A DNA stretch of 64,000 nt from Winogradskyella wandonensis (lineage in GTDB: Bacteria > Bacteroidota > Bacteroidia > Flavobacteriales > Flavobacteriaceae). Every line of letters begins with the position of its first letter. Positions within the stretch are counted from its first letter, which is position 1. Below the pieces are notes generated by a model, which had not been told where the DNA came from, did not search any database, and saw only the letters and a list, made by a program, of their open reading frames with translations. Below are positions 59,807-64,000 of the stretch, in pieces. The translations under genes and the position numbers were made by a program. Where the stretch lies: the NCBI RefSeq assembly GCF_004346845.1, contig NZ_SMGI01000003.1, forward strand, positions 124,001 through 188,000. Reading direction: 5' to 3'.

Positions 59807-61132
59807 ATGAGCAAAGACTACAATAATCCTGCTTTTAAGAAACTTTTAGAAAAATTACAAGAAGAAAGTTGGCAGTTAGAACTTCTAATATCTGGTTTTG
59901 CAATTTTTGGGCTATTTACAGCTTATGAGCCTATAAATATTTACCTAAAAGAATCCATAGCTACGGGCCAAGACTACAAAAGGGCAGTTTTTACTGTCAC
60001 TAAAATTTCTTGCATAATATTAACGTTTAGCTTATTGGTCCATGTATTATTAAGAGGTTTATGGATTGGCGCTCTGGGCTTACGTTACGTTTCTGGCGAT
60101 ATAGATTACGAAGAACTAAATTACGGGCAAAAGTTTACAAAGTATCTTAAGAAAAGAGTTGGCTCTTTTGATAAATACATTGCCACATTAGAGAATTATT
60201 GCAGTATTATTTTTGCTGCTTCTTTTCTTTTAATTTTCTATGTCTTGGCTATGACTTTTATAATAATAACCATTGGTTTTACTGGTAATAGTATTATAAG
60301 TAGCGATTGGCTACCCGAGTGGCTTGCCCTAGGTTTTGGAATTCCGTTTATGATATTTATTGTCATAGGCATGTTTTTAACGTTTATTGATTTTGTAACA
60401 CAAGGTTTTTTGAAGAAAAAGAAGTGGTTGGCAAAAATCTACTTTCCGTTTTATTGGGTGTTTAGTTTTATTACGCTATCCTTTTTATATCGTCCTATTG
60501 TTTACAACTTTTTAGACAACAAATTTGGAAGACGTTTTAGCCTACTGCTATTTCCGCTATTTATTGGTATTGCTATTTCCTTTTCACTTCACTATAATTT
60601 TTCAAATTACTTTAGTCCGGAAAACAACTCCAACGAATACATCTCGAATAGAGAAAATTATGAAGATTTATTAGATGAAAAATTAGGATTTATAGACCAC
60701 ATCACTATTCAATCCAAAGTTGTAAAAGAGAATTACATTAAAGTTTTTGTACCTTATTCTGAAACTATTGAAAATCGAATTTTTTATTTCAACGAAGGCT
60801 TAAAGCCTGAAAAAGATATCCGTGGACTAGACACAGACGTTATTAATATTAATGTTAGTGATAGAAAAATAAACAGAGACAGCCTTAGACGTGAATATTT
60901 AACCACGTTTAACAAAATATATTACACCAAAATAGATTCCGTTGTTGTAAAATCTGATTTTATAGTTAGTCATACCAAAAAAGGTACTCTTGGTTTTGAA
61001 ACATTTTTATCCACAAAAAATTTATCAGACGGCAAGCATACTCTAGAGTTTAAGAGAAAAGGACTAAATAAAGAAAAGGACACCTTATATTACAGTATTG
61101 CCAAAATCCCGTTTTGGTATTATCCAGACTAA
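59807..61132 (+). CDS. polytopic membrane protein of unknown function
   Basis: This 441-residue protein has a cytoplasmic N-terminus (KLLEKLQEESWQLELLISGFAIFGLF) followed by about five or six transmembrane helices in the first 260 residues. Between helices is a conserved-looking RGLWIGALGLRYVSGDIDYEELNYGQKFTKYLKKRVGSFDKYI stretch. The last ~180 residues are a soluble domain with NYFSPENNSN and an FWYYPD end. No family is recognised. It is divergent from the ECF operon at 59684 (122 bp) and overlaps the convergent gene at 61129 by 4 bases. Confidence 0.8.
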   Translation: MSKDYNNPAFKKLLEKLQEESWQLELLISGFAIFGLFTAYEPINIYLKESIATGQDYKRAVFTVTKISCIILTFSLLVHVLLRGLWIGALGLRYVSGDIDYEELNYGQKFTKYLKKRVGSFDKYIATLENYCSIIFAASFLLIFYVLAMTFIIITIGFTGNSIISSDWLPEWLALGFGIPFMIFIVIGMFLTFIDFVTQGFLKKKKWLAKIYFPFYWVFSFITLSFLYRPIVYNFLDNKFGRRFSLLLFPLFIGIAISFSLHYNFSNYFSPENNSNEYISNRENYEDLLDEKLGFIDHITIQSKVVKENYIKVFVPYSETIENRIFYFNEGLKPEKDIRGLDTDVININVSDRKINRDSLRREYLTTFNKIYYTKIDSVVVKSDFIVSHTKKGTLGFETFLSTKNLSDGKHTLEFKRKGLNKEKDTLYYSIAKIPFWYYPD

Positions 61133-61527
61133 AACTGTAATCGTTTATCGACATATGTTTTTAATATTGGAATTTGTAGCCCAATCATTAAAGTAAAAGC
61201 GATTGCCGCATAAATTAATGTCTGCGAGACATTAAAGTCAAAATCTTTTAATGGATTGAAACTTATTTGTGATAAGTTGAGAAGTTCTGATAATCTTGAG
61301 GTTGATTCACTTTTATCTAAAAATGCGTAAATCACAAGGGAAACAAGAGCAAATCCAATAATATACCAAACCCATTTAGAAATTAACGGTTTGTAAACGG
61401 TAGCTTCAGATTTTACATTTAGTTGCTCTAAAACTTGGTTTGTAAAGTCTGATGATGGCTTTTCTAATGCATCATTTGCCATTAATTGGTCTACAAAAAA
61501 TTCTAGTTCTTTATCATTAGGCTCCAT
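61129..61527 (-). CDS. two-pass membrane protein, putative anti-sigma factor
   Basis: This 132-residue protein has an acidic N-terminal segment (NDKELEFFVDQLMANDALEKPSSDFTNQVLEQL, residues ~4-36), a first transmembrane helix (WVWYIIGFALVSLVIYAFL, ~51-69) and a second (TLIYAAIAFTLMIGLQIPIL, ~102-121), then a basic end. Its start overlaps the upstream ECF sigma gene by 11 bases, so the two are translationally coupled. The short N-terminal helix before a membrane anchor is compatible with sigma binding. It lacks the usual zinc or RskA anti-sigma motifs. Confidence 0.75.
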   Translation of the reverse strand: MEPNDKELEFFVDQLMANDALEKPSSDFTNQVLEQLNVKSEATVYKPLISKWVWYIIGFALVSLVIYAFLDKSESTSRLSELLNLSQISFNPLKDFDFNVSQTLIYAAIAFTLMIGLQIPILKTYVDKRLQF

Positions 61528-62095
61528 AACTTCTTGTATTTTCTAGTTTTAAATGCTTTTCTAAAATTACTGCTAATTTTTTTCTAGCTCTAAATAGTTT
61601 CACTTTTATTGTATTGGCTGACACCTCTATAACCTCTGATATTTCATCTAAAGATAACTCTTCAAAATAAAATAGTGTTAATAGATAACTGTCTTCACTA
61701 GGCAACATATTTACACATTGCTTAATCAAGTTAGTTTTTTCAGTCTTAATCATACCTTCTAAAGCATTGTCAATCGTTTCAATTTTATTTATTGTAAACT
61801 CATCTATAGACACATCTTTTAAGTGTTTTTTATTCTTTTTTATAGTATCTAAACAGGTATTATACGTCACCCTATAAATCCATGTAGAGAACTTAGAATC
61901 TCCCTTAAACTTATCTAAAGATTTATATACTTTAACAAAGGCATCTTGCGCCACTTCCTCTGCTTCTTCTCTATTCTTCAACATACGCAACGCTAAAGTA
62001 AAGACCAAGTCTTTATAACGGTCTACCAATTGCCCATAAGCATTATGGTCTCCATCTATGATTAGCGCTATAAGTTGATTGTCGTTAGTGGTCAT
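61517..62095 (-). CDS. ECF RNA polymerase sigma factor
   Basis: This 192-residue sigma factor has region 2 with IIDGDHNAYGQLVDRYKDLVFTLALRML, EEVAQDAFVKVYKSLDKFKGDSKFSTWIYRVTYNTCLDTIKKN (residues ~12-85), and region 4 with NMLPSEDSYLLTLFYFEELSLDEISEVIEVSANTIKVKLFRARKKL (~130-178). It begins with ATG 62095, only 10 bases after a GTCGTC -10 element, so its mRNA should be nearly leaderless. The putative anti-sigma overlaps its end. It shares a bidirectional ECF promoter region with the DUF6249 gene. Confidence 0.94.
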   Translation of the reverse strand: MTTNDNQLIALIIDGDHNAYGQLVDRYKDLVFTLALRMLKNREEAEEVAQDAFVKVYKSLDKFKGDSKFSTWIYRVTYNTCLDTIKKNKKHLKDVSIDEFTINKIETIDNALEGMIKTEKTNLIKQCVNMLPSEDSYLLTLFYFEELSLDEISEVIEVSANTIKVKLFRARKKLAVILEKHLKLENTRSYGA

Positions 62096-62105
62096 TTTTA
62101 TTTAA

Positions 62106-62132
62106 GACGACTATAATCTGAATTAGGTTACA
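62106..62132 (-). promoter_or_regulatory. ECF-type promoter of the sigma gene at 62095 (left arm of mirror pair)
   Basis: On the minus strand TGTAAC (62132-62127), 17 bp, CGTC (62109-62106) are present within TGTAACCT, 13 bp, GTCGTC. This matches the TGTAAC, 17 bp, CGAC/CGTC class known for ECF sigmas such as SigX of Bacillus. The identical element occurs on the opposite strand at 62155-62181. Confidence 0.7.
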
Positions 62133-62154
62133 GAATTAAAAAAAATAAAATTCT

Positions 62155-62181
62155 TGTAACCTCTTTTTAAAACTTGTCGTC
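62155..62181 (+). promoter_or_regulatory. ECF-type promoter of the DUF6249 gene (right arm of mirror pair)
   Basis: TGTAACCT (62155-62162), a 13-bp gap and GTCGTC (62176-62181) repeat exactly the bases and spacing of the element at 62106-62132. It points at the DUF6249 gene, whose ATG is 47 bases further on. Confidence 0.7.
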
Positions 62182-62227
62182 ATAAGCTATGAACAGATTA
62201 AAATTAATCAATTAAAAAACAAACATT

Positions 62228-62599
62228 ATGATAACCAGTTTACTTATCAACAGCTCAGACGATGCGGCAGAATTATTAATCCCTATTAGTTTTTTTCTAG
62301 TCGTCTTTGGAATTATTTACTTGTACTTTTCAACCAGAAACAAAGAACGTTTAGCACTTATAGAAAAAGGTGCAGATGCTAGTATTTTTAATATTGGTAA
62401 ACGCGGCTCATCATGGAAAGTCGTAGTTATTAATTTAGCATTTTTATTAATGGGTATAGGTTTAGGTACTTTTTTAGCTGCACTAATTGATACTTATACC
62501 GATCTTGAAGAAGGCGCCATGGCAGCAGTAATTTTCTTTATGGCTGGTGTAGGACTTTATGTTGGATACTTACAGACCAAAAAAGATTTAGACAATTAA
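62228..62599 (+). CDS. DUF6249 family membrane protein
   Basis: This 123-residue protein has three transmembrane helices (LLIPISFFLVVFGIIYLYF, VVINLAFLLMGIGLGTFLAALI, MAAVIFFMAGVGLYVGYLQ). The loop after the first helix carries RNKERLALIEKGADASIFN, the family hallmark (an E-R-x-A-L-I-E-K-G motif). DUF6249 function is unknown; such proteins often sit next to ECF sigma genes in Bacteroidota. Its promoter matches the ECF-type element of the divergent sigma gene. A strong terminator follows. Confidence 0.88.
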   Translation: MITSLLINSSDDAAELLIPISFFLVVFGIIYLYFSTRNKERLALIEKGADASIFNIGKRGSSWKVVVINLAFLLMGIGLGTFLAALIDTYTDLEEGAMAAVIFFMAGVGLYVGYLQTKKDLDN

Positions 62600-62618
62600 C
62601 AATCAATCAGCCCAATTA

Positions 62619-62653
62619 AAAAGCCGTTATCAAGTACTTTGGTAACGGCTTTT
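62619..62653 (+). terminator. intrinsic terminator after the DUF6249 gene
   Basis: AAAAGCCGTTA (62619-62629) and TAACGGCTTTT (62643-62653) form an 11-bp perfect stem with a 13-base loop, 20 bases after the stop codon. Confidence 0.9.
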
Positions 62654-62680
62654 CTATTTGAAATAATGTATATTAGAACT

Positions 62681-63673
62681 ATGATTAAACATCTCTGCTT
62701 TTTTTCGACAGTCTTTTTAAGCATTCTCCAAAGTCACACGCAAATTTCAATTTTAGATGGAGACTCTAAACTACCAGTTTCTTACGCTTCAATATCTTTT
62801 GGAAATGGTAACGGCATCGTTGCCGATGATGAAGGAATTTTTGTTTTTACAAAAAAACTCTATCCAGATATTGATTCTTTATATATCTCTGCCTTAGGCT
62901 ATAAAGATTTATCGATAAGTACAAAACAATTACAACCTCAGCTTTTTTTATATCCGCAAGCCGATGAGCTAGATGAAGTTGTTATTGGTGTAAAAATTGA
63001 TAAAACTGAAGGTAAAAAATACAAAACCGAAAGTCTTAAACCTTACCTCGATGACGACTACTATAAATGTTGGCTACCAACGATAGAATCTGAGATTGCC
63101 GTGTATTTCCCAAATGAGGATGACAGACTCAAACGTATAGCTAAAGTTAAATTTCCTATTGCTTTAGAATCTAAAGAATGGAAAAACAGAAAGAAAGCTA
63201 ATAAAGAAAAGAAGAAATTCTCTACACTTTTCAAAGTAAATATTTATGAAAATCTTTACGGTAAACCTGGCCGAAATCTAAATACCGAAACTATAGTGTT
63301 TAGAGCTACAGAACAAGATGGCGATTATCACGAGTTAGACATAGAGGAACAAAACATTTTAATACCAGAAGAAGGTGTTTTTATCTCTCTGCAAGTCATT
63401 GGATATACAAACAAAAACGGCAAATTGCTCCCAAATAAGAAATACAAGGAAATAAAAGGGCCACAAGGAACAGTGAAAATACCTACCAATTTTAGACCAT
63501 TACTTCCGTTTACTAATCAAATATCAGAAAATAGAACCTTTGTAAAGCGTGTTTTTATAAACGGAAATAATTGGCAGATGTTTAAAAAAGGAAACGGTTT
63601 TCAGTCTTCTCTTCTTAAAAGTGGACTTAACAATTATGGGATTGGCATAGATTTACACGTGTTTAAAGATTGA
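62681..63673 (+). CDS. CarboxypepD_reg-like domain protein, exported
   Basis: This 330-residue protein has a signal peptide (IKHLCFFSTVFLSILQSHTQ) and an N-terminal carboxypeptidase regulatory-like domain (ISILDGDSKLPVSYASISFGNGNGIVADDEGIF, ISALGYKDLSI) over about residues 21-90. A charged segment with DEVVIGVKIDKTEGKKYKTESLKPYLDDD follows, then a beta-rich C-terminal region. It resembles the N-terminus of the 40451 protein. I use ATG 62681, since it starts the signal peptide; ATG 62666 is in frame too. Function unknown. Confidence 0.78.
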   Translation: MIKHLCFFSTVFLSILQSHTQISILDGDSKLPVSYASISFGNGNGIVADDEGIFVFTKKLYPDIDSLYISALGYKDLSISTKQLQPQLFLYPQADELDEVVIGVKIDKTEGKKYKTESLKPYLDDDYYKCWLPTIESEIAVYFPNEDDRLKRIAKVKFPIALESKEWKNRKKANKEKKKFSTLFKVNIYENLYGKPGRNLNTETIVFRATEQDGDYHELDIEEQNILIPEEGVFISLQVIGYTNKNGKLLPNKKYKEIKGPQGTVKIPTNFRPLLPFTNQISENRTFVKRVFINGNNWQMFKKGNGFQSSLLKSGLNNYGIGIDLHVFKD

Positions 63674-63696
63674 TTTCTATTTAAATATTGTTCTTG

Positions 63697-64000
63697 TTGA
63701 AAACTCCAAAATACATTCTTCCTGTAATTATTTTTTCTCAGTTCTGCTGTACGTCACTTTGGTTTGCTGGTAACGCCATAATCGACGACTTATCATTGAA
63801 CTTTAATTTATACGCATCCGCATTAGGAGAATTGACCTCAGCTGTACAGTTTGGTTTTATTTTAGGCACATTTTTATTCGCAATTTTAACTATTACCGAT
63901 AGGTTTTCGGCTTCAAAAGTATTTTTCTTTTCAGCAGTAATAGCTGGATTTATCAATCTATCATGTCTTCTTCCGAATAATTCTTTAGCTTCTCTTCTTT
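63697..64000 (+). CDS. MFS transporter, N-terminal part (3' truncated by window end)
   Basis: An open frame runs from a TTG at 63697 past the window edge with no stop. The translation starts KTPKYILPVIIFSQFCCTSLWFAGNAI and continues ASALGELTSAVQFGFILGTFLFAIL, then TDRFSASKVFFFSAVIAGFINLSCLLP. This is the first three membrane helices of a major facilitator with the loop-2 region D-R-F-S. Upstream stop at 63682-63684 limits the start to TTG codons at 63688, 63694 or 63697. Substrate not readable from this part. Confidence 0.78.
   Translation, partial: MKTPKYILPVIIFSQFCCTSLWFAGNAIIDDLSLNFNLYASALGELTSAVQFGFILGTFLFAILTITDRFSASKVFFFSAVIAGFINLSCLLPNNSLASLL

Noticed and set aside
63738-63956. 72-codon minus-strand frame at the window end
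   Set aside because: It is the shadow of the truncated MFS transporter, whose plus-strand translation shows clear membrane helices.

Overview
The window is AT-rich chromosomal DNA of a member of the Bacteroidota, almost certainly a marine-type Flavobacteriaceae. The evidence is four secreted proteins with type B (gliding-motility-type) type IX secretion C-terminal domains, choice-of-anchor L domains, DUF5606, DUF6268 and DUF6249 family genes, CarboxypepD_reg-like proteins, promoters of the Bacteroidota type (TTG, a 17-23 bp gap, TAnnTTTG), no obvious Shine-Dalgarno sites, and several TTG starts. I saw no rRNA, tRNA, CRISPR array, insertion sequence or prophage.

Layout. 0-8 kb: end of a TPR protein, two tandem DUF368 membrane proteins overlapping aroE, a five-repeat DUF349 protein, then mazG, a DUF5606 gene, def and ruvX on the minus strand. 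8-16 kb: dapD, then a cell-surface glycan (probably LPS core) locus with a GT9 transferase, a LicC-like nucleotidyltransferase abutting a CDP-glycerol glycerophosphotransferase-like protein, three GT2 transferases, a Kdo-kinase-like protein and an FkbM methyltransferase. 16-21.6 kb: CCA-adding enzyme (its stop codon lies inside a heptamer tandem repeat), a GNAT acetyltransferase, a heme A synthase family protein, a pRiA4b ORF-3-like protein and an ABC exporter pair. 21.6-34.2 kb: four consecutive T9SS type B secreted proteins of 1113, 592, 1612 and 782 residues, built from one recurrent ~85-residue Cys/DxDxDG repeat present about 4, 1, 11 and 2 times. 34-45 kb: uvrB, a TerB-like protein, an esterase, DUF1456, sucC, lysA, secreted proteins, an M28 peptidase and PPK2. 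45-53 kb: a tight five-gene minus-strand operon (ABC exporter ATPase and permease, MscS channel, DUF6268 barrel, and a sigma-54-type response regulator without a DNA-binding domain), then grpE-dnaJ. 53-64 kb: three separate ECF sigma/anti-sigma loci with divergent or co-transcribed targets, a RhlE-type helicase, a few uncharacterised secreted or membrane proteins, and the start of an MFS transporter cut off by the window end.

The best candidates for something new are (a) the Cys-DxDxDG repeat family in the T9SS cluster; (b) the mirror-image ECF promoters (TGTAAC, 17 bp, CGTC on both strands) between an ECF operon and a DUF6249 gene; (c) an ECF sigma and RskA-like anti-sigma pair divergent from a fasciclin gene, paralleling mycobacterial SigK-RskA-MPT70/83; (d) the operon joining an ABC exporter and MscS to a DNA-binding-less response regulator; and (e) a phospho-substituent module in a Gram-negative surface-glycan locus. 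All functional statements come from sequence motifs and family knowledge. No database search was run.
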